Positions 38,901 to 50,770 of a stretch of DNA of 64,000 nucleotides are shown here, piece by piece. The notes below the pieces were generated by a model. That model saw only the letters and a program-made list of their open reading frames with translations, had not been told where the DNA came from and did not search any database. Source of the DNA: Polydactylus sextarius (lineage: Eukaryota > Chordata > Actinopteri > Polynemidae); the NCBI GenBank assembly GCA_016801845.1, contig CM028909.1, positions 18,387,313-18,451,312 on the forward strand, read 5' to 3'. Each line of letters begins with the position of its first letter. The first letter of the stretch is position 1. The translations under genes and the position numbers were made by a program.

Positions 38901-39219
38901 GGAAATATAGGTCTACCACCTAATCCACTCTGAGGTTTGCAGCACTGAGACCTCTGCTGGAAGCTGGTGCCACTTGAATGTCTGAAGAGATTTTTACCAA
39001 AGAACTTTTCAGCTGACCTTGACATTGACTCAGTTACACTGGGTAAATACAATAGAACATTCTCTATGTATACAATATGTATCTGTCTGTCTATCTCATG
39101 ATAATAATAAAGATAATAACAATAATTGCAAAGATAAAAGTATCTTTATGAGAAGCTTAGACACAAACTAATATAAAAGATAACAGCGGTAGAAGCAGAT
39201 TTTCTCTTTTGCCTGTGAA
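32941..39219. other. gene desert or intron, second part
   Basis: No supported exon. The stretch at about 33405-33530 (repeated GCGACC and GCGA units) and the one at 34040-34140 (repeated TATAATTT-like units) look like decayed DNA transposon ends but lack clear boundaries. The stretch at about 38100-38730 is unique, GC-richer sequence and may contain a regulatory element. Confidence 0.35.
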
Positions 39220-39720
39220 TTATCTCACCTCATGAGAGAAGAATTGTCAAAAAAATTGATTTTACGTGTTTTAGGATGGAGGGGTGAATTATGGTCAGTA
39301 ATAAAAGCAAAAACTTGCTTTACCAATACAAGACTGGTGTAAATAAACCAACATTCTGTTGAGATTTTTTCTTTGTTGAAAATTTTCACTGTGTAGAACA
39401 CCTTGTACCTTTTGATAACACTTTGCACTGTTGCCACTGGCACATAAACACGAGCCACAATGCACAACTGGAGGTCCTCATTAAGCTCTTTGGTTTTCAC
39501 CATGACTTGCAATGACTCAAAACCAACCAGAGAACAAATGAATCTGCTGTTCTCAATTTTTAGGTGATTAGATGCTCCAGAACATGGTAGAAATTAGCAG
39601 GCCCATTGGGAATGGTATAAAGGCATTTCCTCAAAAAGCTGTGTCAGTTTCTTATATTTTCCCATGACTATCTTGAAAATAAGAAGAAACTTATTTGTTA
39701 AATAAAGATTGCTTATAACA
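39220..39720 (-). mobile_element. Tc1-type transposon fragment (second family)
   Basis: On the minus strand, an ATG at about 39500 starts a frame reading MVKTKELNEDLQLCIVA, then VPVATVQSVIKRYK: the N-terminal helix-turn-helix region of a Tc1-type transposase, with an internal deletion between the two parts. After about 40 residues the similarity stops (near 39380). The upstream leader (to about 39670), with GTTTTGAGTCATTGCAAGTC next to the ATG, also fits this family. The catalytic domain is absent, so this is a dead 5' fragment of a family different from the copy at 16968. Confidence 0.75.
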
Positions 39721-41521
39721 TAATATTTCGAATCGGTGTAAATTATTTTGAGATTAACTACATTGTGTGTGTATGTATGTGTGTATATATTTGCTATTAA
39801 ACAGTCAATACATAGCAGACCCTTTGTTCTTGAGCTGCAACTTCAGTAATGCAAGCCAGCAAAGTTGGTTTGTAACACAGTTGCTGCGTGGCTTTGAAGG
39901 GCCAGATGTTTAACCTGACTGGTGATTTTAAATATGCGGCCAGTCAAATCCAAAGAGATGGTTCTGGGTTAGCACACCGCAGTCCAGGTCACTTGTTCCC
40001 TGAACATCAGGATGTTGTGCCCAGAGGCTCTGAGTTTGTGTGTTTGGTGTGTGTGTGAGAGAAGCTGGGAAAGTGCAGAGCAGGACAGCACCTCATTTGT
40101 ATTCTTTTCGAAACAGATGCTCGGCTGCATTAATGACTTCTAACTAAAACATTCATAAAGTGTTATTGGATTTTTAGCAGTGGGGTTAAGAAGTGTGACC
40201 TTGGAGGTCTGAGGGTTGCCAGCTCTTCTCTCTTGTTCCCTCCCTCCCGGCCTCCTCCCCTTTCCTCTTTTTCTGTGTTTGGACGCTCTGGTGACATCAC
40301 AGCAGCTCCGCTTCAAATTGGATGCAGAGAGTGAGAAGTTCAGCAGTAGCCCAGGGCAGTGAATATTTTTCCATTTATTTAGGGGGTGGGTGGAGGAGAG
40401 GAATGGGGGAAGCAGGACATGCAGACAAAAAAGGGGCAGAATACATTACAGGTTAAGTAATAAGTAATCAAAGTAGTTCTTTCTGTGTGTATGCATACTC
40501 CACTCAATCTCATGGTTAAGTGAGCCATAGCAGTGCTCGGGTAGAATCCCCTTTGGACACCTGGCAGGTTTGATGAATACAGCAGTAAAGAGGTGGAGAG
40601 AGAATGTGGAAGAAACAGACAAAGTAAAGAGCTATTCATATAATTACTATTTTAAAATCATTACTCTCCTCTTACCTTTCCTGTTTTATTTTTGAATTTC
40701 TATTGCAATCAGTAGTGTAAACACTCTGAACCCATACATTGCTGTTAAAATGAATATGCACGTATATACATACACATATATAAATTAAGTAAAATAATCT
40801 ATTAAACATTTAAAGAGAAATTAGATGTTCAGAGATTCTGCATATAGGACATAAGTGCTTTACTCAGACTGGAGCAGAAAATAATAATTAAGTCTCTCAA
40901 GCCTCTAATTATGTTGGAAACAAGATCAAATTTAGGTTAAAACAGATTATGAAATACATAATCCATTATACTGTTGTAATGCTGGACAGTTCATCAGAAA
41001 TTTTACATTCTTTTTGCTTAGAGATGTCACTCTGATCTGTAGTAATACAATACACTTTCTTTCCTCATCCAGTTCATGCTCTCCATCCATTCCTGTCCAC
41101 AATATTACCACAGGCAGCTGTCAATCAGAAACTGACACTCGCTTGTTCACTAAAATGTGTTTTAGATGGTTGATCTTTGACTTTAATCCTGAAGGTTACT
41201 CTTTGTTTTTGTCAGCAACATAGGGAGAGTTGACGCAATGTAATGTTTATGTTAGCACCACATCCCTTGCACTTTATAAACCATCATTGTTAAACCCACA
41301 TTGAATTGTAGATGAATTGAATCCATGCATCTGTATCGTCAAAGAAAGGTAGCATCAGATAAAGTTTCTGACATTGAATATTACTGAATGCAAGATGCTT
41401 TTTATTAACAAAGGGGAAACGGCTAAAACAGCATCTTCTGTAAAGATTAGATATCTAACCAGCAGCCTGGATATCTAATCTTTGCAAGTTATTGACTGAA
41501 GACTGCATGAACGTTTCACCA

Positions 41522-41526
<5 letters not shown>
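39721..41526. other. non-coding, no gene seen
   Basis: No supported exon, RNA gene or repeat family apart from short TG and CA runs. Confidence 0.4.
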
Positions 41527-41590
<64 letters not shown>

Positions 41591-41592
41591 TT
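41527..41592 (+). repeat. TA microsatellite followed by poly-T
   Basis: About 22 TA units directly followed by about 19 T residues. Confidence 0.95.
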
Positions 41593-41726
41593 CGTAAGAT
41601 ATCTGTTGGATTCTCAAACGACATTAATTGTCACTCCAGTTCCTCGGGTATGATATTTAAAATGCAAGTGCTGCTTATTAGACTCATTTTTAAATCTTCA
41701 TTACCTCCACTGTTGGTTTGTGGTCA

Positions 41727-43110
41727 GTGGGAAGTTTTTATTTTATTTATTTATTTTCTATATTTATTTTATTTTATTTATTTCAGGACAATGCACATTG
41801 ATGAACGCATACAAAGTACACTTATTAAATGTGCCAGATCATAGCCCAGAGGCATGGTGTATAGGCAGGTTTGATGTTTAAGTGTAAAAGACAGAAGACA
41901 TACATAACAAGCATACAGTGGACGTACATATGCACGGTTCGTAAAGCTAGCTATATATAAGACAGCAAAAAACAGTATAAAAAAAAATTAAACCGATAAA
42001 AAATAAAGCAATTCATCGGTGTGAATTAGAGCTGGTTACATGTTTGGTCAGCTCTAAGCCACGCCTTAACATGGCTCTTAAATGTGGCCAAAGAGAGACA
42101 TTCCCTTATAGACGGGGGTATTGTATTCCATAATGCACTACCTCTGATGGATAGTGTATTATGGCTGAAGGAGGTTTTCCTAAAAGGAACCTCAACATCC
42201 CTGTTGACCACTGTTCAAGTGACCCGAGTCTGACGATATTTAATAAAATCTTGCAGGGGGGATGGATGCAGATGTAGGAGAATTTACACAAATTATCAAA
42301 ACTCAATAGATTGTATTTCTCTAAGATGTTGCAGTGATGGTATGAGAGAGTGCACTATGAGAAGTGCCTTTTTGTACAGAAGCTCCACTGGTTTAAGGAT
42401 GGTAGAGCCCGACATAGACCAGCTGGTGACACAATAGCTCAGATGAGAAAATATCATTGCGTGTAAAAACATCGGGGCAGTGGTATCTGACATTGAACCT
42501 CTAATTTGCTTAAGATTATAGAGAATTATAGAGACTGAATTAAATTTTTTTGGATATAATTTTTATGTGTTTTTTTAAAAGAAAGATTGGAGTCTATAAT
42601 CACACCAAATATTTAAAATCCATAACAACTTCTAACTCTTCTGTGCACAAAAACACCCCAGAGTGAGACAGCATAGAGGAAGGTTGCTTAGACAAATATA
42701 GGCAAACAGTTTTTTTACCATTCAGAATAAGACATGATCTATTGAGCCATGTATGTATGTGTGTGAGAGCTGTCGAGAGCACACGTGCTGCTTCCTTCGG
42801 ATCTTTAGCTTTAGTAAAAATAACTGTGCCATCGGCGTAAAGTTGGGCATCAACATGTAAGCAGTGTTCAGGTAAATCATTATTAATATAAAGAGAAAAT
42901 AAAAAGGGCCCCAGTATGGAACCTAGGGAGACCCTGGACACCCCATGAAGGTAGATCTGGAGCCATCCACCACAGTACATTGTTCTCTGTGTGACAGATT
43001 GAAACCAACTTATAGATTGAGCAGAGAAATTAAAATGAGACAGTTTTGATAGCAGTACCTTGTGTCAGTGTCGAAAGCTCTTTTTAAGTTTAGTTAAAGT
43101 TGGTCTGAGG
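41727..43110 (-). mobile_element. 5'-truncated LINE (non-LTR retrotransposon), reverse transcriptase relic
   Basis: On the minus strand, pieces in several frames give reverse transcriptase landmarks: a GSILGPFLFSLYIN block, then LYADGT where active enzymes have YADD, then an LNGKKT block (within 42600-42980). These are followed by YKKALLIVHSL (42296-42493) and the C-terminal ALWNTIPPSIRE and FKSHVKAWL blocks (42026-42211). Upstream, about 43000-43090, the start of the fingers domain is readable but frameshifted. The 3' end carries a tail made of TTTTA-type units (41735-41794 as seen on the plus strand). No endonuclease domain is present. The pattern fits the CR1/L2/Rex/Jockey group; I cannot choose between them. 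Inactive because of frameshifts and the changed catalytic motif. Confidence 0.85.
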
Positions 43111-46100
43111 CACCATTGCATTTCTCTCACTACAGTTAATAGACCAGTATGAGTAACTTCATTCCTTGGCCTGTCCCTCTGCTGACTGAATCTGTCTATG
43201 TGCGCGTGTGTGGTTTGTGTGTGTGCGGCCATGCATGTGTATATGTGGTGAAGAAAGAGGCCCACAAAGAAATCCAGGAAATCCTAGGCTCTGGTCCCAT
43301 TTCTCGAAAGGATATGCGTTTTCTGTGTGTCTTGTGTGCACTGTGCACTTTATGTGTTAGTGGCTTTCAGCCTGCGCCTGGAGGAAAGGCCATGTAGAGA
43401 GAAGCTTATACTCAAAACAGTTATTCGCACAACGTGTATCACATTATGCAGCCTGCGCTGTGCGAGTCAGGCTCACACTCTTGTAGCAGTTATGGTTCTA
43501 ATCAACAGATCATTCTTGATATTAATGCCACACCTTCAAAATAAATTGCAGTTGCATTGAATAGAGAGTGTCGTCGATTGACTCGACTCTCCACAATAAT
43601 TTCTTGCAAAATGTATCGGTCATCGGATTGGTAAATCAGTCAGTCATAGCAAGTGTAATCTAGTGAGAGAGAAAGTGTTAAGCCACCATGAAATAGAGGT
43701 TGGGGTTTGATGCCAGACCCAGTTTGCCTTGTCACCCTGCCAAACCATCTGTATAGACCAGAGGGAAACTCGGAACAGTATTTGCTCTACTCCCATTCGT
43801 CTTTAACTAAACGGACCAACCAGTGGGAGCAACCTACCGGTGGGACCCCACAGCCTGAACTCAATGTTGAAATCCTTAACAATGAAAAAGCCACTGTCAA
43901 TGAGCATTCACTGCATACTGTATGTGAAAGCTGTGGGGTTACCATGGAGACAAAATATTTTTGACATTACGTGGTTGTTGTTCTGTATTTGCCTGGTGGA
44001 TTCTTGCTGGAACGGATCTCTATTATATTCCTGAAGAGATGTAGCCCAGAGACTGCTCATTAAACTGGCCACCCATGCAATAAACATATTAAATAAACCG
44101 CAGATTAGAAAAGGCTGTTTTTTTTTTTTAACCGGTCTCTTAGCAAAGAAATTGTCCTGCCTAGACTGAGATGGATTTGATGGCTCTTAATAGTGTCTGC
44201 CTCTTTTTAATAATGCTGGGTCTACAACGCTAGACTATGCTTTATTGGTCTGTTTGAGTCCGAGCACAGAGCCATTAGCAGGGTCCAAAATAGGCCATAA
44301 AAGTTGGACCAAGTCTAATTATGTGCCAGTCTTATAATAGTATAGAGTATGTTGGAATGCATCAACAATGCAGTGTAGTTATAAAGCTGTTAGACGTTTT
44401 CATGGTAATTTACATAAAAGTGTCAATAACTGGTCAGTGATTCTTAAAGGTCTCTATACAGACCTACGTTGATGACTAGCCTCACCCTAATCTTTATTAC
44501 TTAATAGACCAAGTTTCAGCAGAGGGGGGCATTCCTCATTGGGCCTTCCTACGCAAGGTGGTGAACTTTATTTCACTTCAGAATTACATGCTTGGATGTG
44601 GAATGATTAGCATAATTGTCCCATGTTCACATATGGCACATATCGACAGTGGAGCAGAACTGCATATCAAAGAGGACTCGATAATCACCATAATTACAAC
44701 TGAGGATGCAATTACTGATATTATTGCCTTATTAGTGTTGATTTTGTTTTGCACACTTACCAAAGCCGAACAAAGAAAGGAGGAAAGAAAGAGGTAGCGC
44801 TGTATGCAAGCAGTATTATACTTCTTTAACTGCTTGCCAAAGTGGCGTTAATTCTTAACCTTCACTGACACAGCTTCCTTGGCCTCTTCCTCAAGGTTAA
44901 TATCTTTAATAAAAGTTAATATGTGGAAAAGCTAACACTCTCCTGGTCTGTCCCACCAGACTAAATTAGACTTTTCACTGGACCCAGCCTCTCTCTGTAT
45001 CACTTTTTTTGGGTGACGTGTGAGGAGCAGTAAATTGCTTTCTTATGCTGAATGCTTGTTCTGCAGACAGCTTTGTGTTGTTTGTCTGACCTGCTTTGAT
45101 TTAAAATTTCATAGCTGTGGCTTGAGGTTCGGTGGAAACTACAGTCAGATAATGTGCGTGCAAACCCTCTCATCACCTTGCCATACCCATCACCTCCCCA
45201 CCTTTCTTCTTGTCAGCCTCTCACGTCAGCCAATTTCTCTACAGACTACTTTGAGGACTGTTTTGTTTCATCTAAATGCCTTTTCATTACAGCTCATTCT
45301 GGCACTTCAGCAGAGATTTTGCGGTTTCTCAGGTCTCTTATACTGTATGAATGCTCATGAAAATGGCAAATGTTTTTCTCTTGCCATAAATTCACTGTTA
45401 TTCTCCTTTATTTGGAGACTTTGAGGTGAGATGGTACCGTGCCATTTTTTGCACCCCATTTCATTTCATTTATTTAGATGCCCTGAGGAGGATGATTCAG
45501 AATGTGTTCTTGCATGCTTATGTGTGAAATATGAACATAGTATAGTATTTATATATACATGTATTTATATATACATTTATATATACATGTATACACATAT
45601 GTACATTATATATGTGTGTGTACGATGTACAATGAGGGATATTTGTATGTGTGGGTATACCAAGCTTATTAAATTTTCTGTGTGTCCGTGCGTATGTGCA
45701 GACAGATGTGCATGGAAGCGTAAAGGCAGCATACCTTGCGCGCAGCCACAGTCAAGGCCCCAGGCCGTGTTTGCACTGGGTGACAATAACCCCTTTTATT
45801 CTGCTTCTGCCTTCACCAATGTTTTGATTTCTACTTAAAGTTTTATGTCAGTGCCCTCCCTCAAGGGTGCCATTACCTTGTATGCTAATAGAGCTATGCA
45901 TATTCTATTACTGCTGTCAGGGCAAGATAAGGGACACATTCAGCAAAGGAGCACTTAGGGGCCAATGAACCCAGCGAGGGGTCCTGCTGCTCCTGCATTA
46001 TCAGTCATCTTCACATCTGAATGGAGCTGGCTTATGGGCCTTCTCTTCTCTCTCCCTCTCTCTCTCTCTCTGCAGTAATGACTAAGGACTCTCTTCCGTA

Positions 46101-47785
46101 ATAATCAGTCACTGGGAAACCGCCCGATCCCTATCTTACACACACCCAGACACAGACGGCCACGTGCATGCACACATACACACTCACACGAGCTGAAACC
46201 ATGCACAGCTGCAGGCTCAATCTAAACCGACCACAAAGAATTCAAGAGCAGGGCAATAACACTAACACTGTCACACGGAGACAAACATGTCTCATTTGGG
46301 GTCAGTTTGGATGGGGCTAAGTAGGTCTTTATTTTCAGACTGACTGAAGTCTTCTCTCCCGCATAATGGTAATGAAGCCATATGGTATGTGGAATTGGAT
46401 TACTAACAAATGTTCCATACCACCGTCTTTCCCCTGGCTTTCTTTTTTTCTTCACAACCCCCTCCTCTCTCACTCTATCTCCCACTCACTCTCTTTCTCT
46501 CTCTTTCCCTCCCTCTCTCTCCTTCTCCCCTGTGTCGCTGTCCCCCAATAAAGCAGCCATTTCAAATTGGAACAGCATGTTGTCTAGGAGTGTGCACCTC
46601 ATTTATAAGATTAAATTAAAAGCCAGCCATGCTCGGATGGCATTTTGTGATGATGAGGAGAAGGAGGGAGGTTATAGTAGGAGGAACAGTTTCAGCTGCA
46701 CACAATCATCTTCCTGTCATGTGATTTGCTGGTTCCTAGTGGTGACACCTTCTTCCTGTCACCTGCTATGATGTGTCAAATGCCACACCTAACACCGTGA
46801 GCTTATGCATCTAGGGTTATGAGTGCTTGCATTTTTTAGCCATAGTTTTGAATTGTTATGGAGGCTTTTTTAACATGTGTTATAAAGTAGCTAAACATTG
46901 TTACAGGTTTGTGCCTTGTCACAGACACAATGAAATGATATATCACACTCTGTGCTAAAAGGGCCTTGCAAATTATGCTCTATAAATGGAAGAAAATCTC
47001 ATTCTGTTCTCTACCTAAAAACAGATGAACTTTTATTGAAAACGTGGAAGCGATTAGTTTAAGGGGCGTCTTTTAGTGTAATTCCCAAATGAAACGAGCA
47101 GACCCTGTATTTATGAAGCCCGTAGCACAAAGAAGGGAGCTCTTAATGAGGCAATTAAGCTGAGGGGTCGGGAGACTTTGATCTAGAGCGCAGTGATTTT
47201 TACAAAAACATCGCACAGTGATAGATACTCATAACTCAGGGGCCTTAATTGTGCTTAATTTGTTTGGAATAGGAATGTGCTTTCAATTAGAGTGTGGATT
47301 TGGGCCCATGTGTTTAAAGGAGGCTGTCAAGGAAAATTAAGAAGCAGTTTGGTTCCCCTCCCGTGTTACTGTTTTTTATCACGGCCAGAGAGAGTCAGCA
47401 GATATACAGATGAAGAGACCAAACAAAAGGTAGAGAGAGGTAATTAGGCAACAAAAACAGACCCCTCAGTAGATGCCATGGATGGATGGATGGTTAAACT
47501 AGGGGAGATGCTGAAACCATTGCTTGTCTCCCCTCTATATCTGGGTGTCTGGTTCTGCAATAAGCAACTATAATTACACCACTACAATTGTATATTTTGA
47601 TATTAGAATAATCAGTAATTGTTAAGCTGTCACTTACCACATACCACATTTTATAGTTACATCATATCCTCTCACTTTCTAGCATCATGAAATCTAAACA
47701 AAACATACTAATAGAGTAATATGTTTTCAAATTAATATGAAACTATATCTAATTTTTGAGTAACAGTTGAGAGAATATTACAAAG
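43111..47785. other. gene desert or intron, third part
   Basis: No supported exon. It holds TATATACA-type repeats (about 45550-45620), a CT-rich tract (46045-46075) and another at 46440-46530. The stretch 47140-47360 is unique, with several TAAT cores, and looks like possible regulatory DNA. Confidence 0.35.
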
Positions 47786-47880
47786 TAGTGATGCACGATA
47801 TATTGGTCCACGATATGTGACTTTTTAACTTCGCATCGGCCCAATACTAATAAGCTTTAGCCATAATATTTTAGTCGTCA
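47786..47880. repeat. hAT-like transposon end (remnant)
   Basis: TAGTGATGCACGATATATTGG followed by CATCGGCCCAATACT-like sequence resembles the terminal part of a fish hAT element (typical start CAGTGATGCACGATAT). No matching inverted end or transposase is seen. Confidence 0.35.
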
Positions 47881-49712
47881 TATTTAGTTGGGGCACTGTA
47901 CATAAATGCTGTGCATTTGTGTTCTACACAGGATAACGATATGGAGATGGACGAAGCCTTTTGTCTGTCATTATGTTAGTAATTTGGTTTGTTAGAGAAC
48001 TTACTGATCTGTAGCAGTACGCAGCAAACTGAGTAATACCACTGGAAATCCTTGGGGCAGTGGTGTGCGGTACAGCTCGCGTGTGATCAGTAAAGTGAGC
48101 AAAGAAGAAGAAGACAACAGAGATCTCTCAACCGTGATTTATTTAACACACAAACCACCACCGTCTACAGTCTATGAGCACTATGAGGGAAAGATGTCAT
48201 ACACAGATCACAGGAGGGATGAAGGGAAACAATATCCTCACCCCTGTTCTTGAGATCTAGCACTTCCAATTCAATTCTCACAACCATCACTGCAGATGGT
48301 TGTTGCCTTTCCTCTAGTTCCCTTCTATAGTAGTCATAGGGAATACGTAAACTATGAAGAGCCAAAGAAACCTGGGCAGAAGGTTATAGAGACACAGCCA
48401 GGCCTTAAATTTACCAGGAAGTCCAGATTTGTTCCATGACTGGACTTGGTGTCTGGTATGTTGAGCCCTCTAATGTTTTTGCAGACTTTTCTATAATGAC
48501 AGCTTACCATGAATTCCTACTGTCATTGTTGTTTGCTTGAGCTTTCTCACATTGATATTTACTGTCTTAGCCAGTGTCATTGTGTCCATTGTGTTGAGTT
48601 CCTAAACATGATGCTCAACAACGCTCTTCATATTAATTTGTACATTTCGGGGCGCCCTTATGCAAACCAGCAAAGTTCTTAGCCCTGTGTGCCCATGATG
48701 CTCTTGTACTCTACCTTCACTGTGTGTTTCAACCATTAACCACAAAGTACTCCAGTTGGTGCACTGGCAGTGGTGGCCAAGTCTTTGGCCATCTGCTCCT
48801 GGCTTTCAGCTCCCTACTCACACCTACTCCATTTTCAGTGAGAAACATTCTCTCCCCTGACCTGCAAGTTGTTTCTTTCTTAATCCTTTCGTCCAGGCCC
48901 AGAGTTAGCAACAACCATCATGTTATTTTGGATTAGAAACTATGCAGCCAATCTTCACAGTGAGCAACCATGCCTGCCATCCCTTGTCCTTGCACTCCTA
49001 AACTAATACTTCATGACCTTTTTCTCATGGGCCCCTTTTCATCCCTCTTTCCACCCTAATGTTAGCTCAACCAGAATTGGTCTTTGGTTGACCACAATAC
49101 CTTGACAGAGGGTTGTGTGCACCACCTCCAAGTTCTGGAGCCACATCAACCAAATAGGCCCTGAGAGCAGAATGGGCTGAGAGCTGTTTTGGTTTAGAAT
49201 GACCCGGCTCCCTCTTTAATGAAGGGGATGGCCTTCTTCAAGTGCATGTTGGCTGGTATCATCTTGCCTTTTTCCCAGTCTAGTGTGTCAGCATGAAAAA
49301 GATGCTTCTTATTATGGTACAACCTATATTGTCCTTAATTTCTAGATGTTTGACATTCTAACACTACATATGCAGGTGTCTCATTCAGACTGGCTTGGTA
49401 CATGTAATCCCCAAGCCCTGCTGCTAGATGTAATGGCGAAGAAAAGGGTAAAGAAAGGGTATCAGTTTTTTAGCTCCAGGAGCTCCAGTTTTTACAGCTC
49501 TACTCTAATAAAAATATGGATCAGGCAAGATATTGAGCACTTGCGCAAACAGTTTGAGGTCAGCATGCAGCATGAAGGTCTCTGGCTATACTGACACAGT
49601 CTACTTGTTCATACATAATCATTAATAGTGGCTATGTAGTCTGTGTCTTATAAATCCAAATTATCTTCATCTGAACTTCAGAAATATAAAAAAACACTTG
49701 TGAACTTTGTAC
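47881..49712. other. non-coding, no gene seen
   Basis: Unique-looking sequence with several mid-length open frames but no recognisable domain. Parts of 48400-49300 could be an old retroelement, but I could not match any protein motif. Confidence 0.3.
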
Positions 49713-49800
49713 TAGGGATGCATTGATGTGAAAATTTTGGCCGATATCATTATCCAATCATTTTTTTGTTAAATTTTGAACAGACTGGAAAAACATCACT
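49713..49800. repeat. second hAT-like transposon end (remnant)
   Basis: TAGGGATGCATTGATGTGAA, then TTTTGGCCGATATCATTATC, resembles a hAT terminus (CAGGGATGCACCGAT...). It has the same orientation as the remnant at 47786, so the two are not opposite ends of one element. Confidence 0.35.
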
Positions 49801-50137
49801 GTAAATTTAAAAAATATAACATGGCCATTTATTTATAGAAAGTGTCATTGTAAAAGACTTAACAGTTTGTGGTCACAGTATGAAAGTCAACAACTTTATC
49901 AACAGTTTGCTTTACTTGTAGAGTAGCTGTTATCATGTGACACAACGCTGTGCTGCGCATGTCTGAACAGGTTCGCAGCCCCTCCGCCCCTTCTCTCCCT
50001 CTCCCACACAGCACATCCCATTGGGCACAGGCCCATTTATGGTCCCTTTACATACATCAGTACATATGTCCGTTCCTGACGTCAAACCTATTATGCTCCC
50101 CATGCGTATTTAACATTGGCAATGTTAAGCAATGCTT

Positions 50138-50156
50138 CCACTAGAGGGCAGTGCTG
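50138..50156 (+). promoter_or_regulatory. CTCF-consensus motif
   Basis: CCACTAGAGGGCAGTGCTG: the first 15 bases match CCASYAGRKGGCRSY at every position. It lies in the long non-coding region. Insulator or loop-anchor function is an inference from the motif only. Confidence 0.55.
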
Positions 50157-50737
50157 AGTGCAGAGTTCAGAACTTCAACGTAAGTTTCAAACATTAACAA
50201 ACATGGCGACAGGGAAGGAGATCACAGCGCACATTAAAAAAAGCGCTGTAGCTTCCCTCATATAGAGTAGGCCTGAGTAATGCAGGATCCCAGGTGAAGA
50301 TGGCCAGTGATTTGGCCAACACTGACAACACATCACACACACTGGAGATGGTTTTGGTTAATGGCTGAAACACTTATAGAAGGTTGATCACCTAATGATT
50401 TTGGCTCCTGGCTGAAGTCTGTAGTTACCTTGTCGGGTAATGAGAGAATACACCTCAACTAGTCTGTCACAAGTCATCACCCTCATTTTCCATGTAGTCA
50501 TTTTATTACTGTAATTTTGGATTATTCTGTACGCATGGCATCTGTTGGGTATATGTTTGCCCTGGAAGAAGAATCCTCCTGATTTTTCTGAGGTTTTCTA
50601 CTTTTTGCTCCTTATTGAGGTTCTGAGAGTAGTGGGTGTTGCTTCTGGTACATCTGGTACAGCCAGAGCTATACCAGATTTGTTAGGCTGATACTGTTAA
50701 TTGGGATTAATTCAGATTTAACTAGTCAATAGTGTTT

Positions 50738-50739
<2 letters not shown>

Positions 50740-50764
<25 letters not shown>
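50740..50764 (+). repeat. AAT microsatellite
   Basis: About eight TAA units, then a short A run. Confidence 0.95.

Positions 50765-50770
<6 letters not shown>

Noticed and set aside
45020..46771. Several open frames of 129-135 codons on the plus strand
   Set aside because: They run through pyrimidine-rich and TA-rich tracts, carry no recognisable motif and have no supporting splice sites.
48065..49600. Several open frames that hinted at a retroelement gene
   Set aside because: No reverse transcriptase, integrase or gag motif could be read in any frame.
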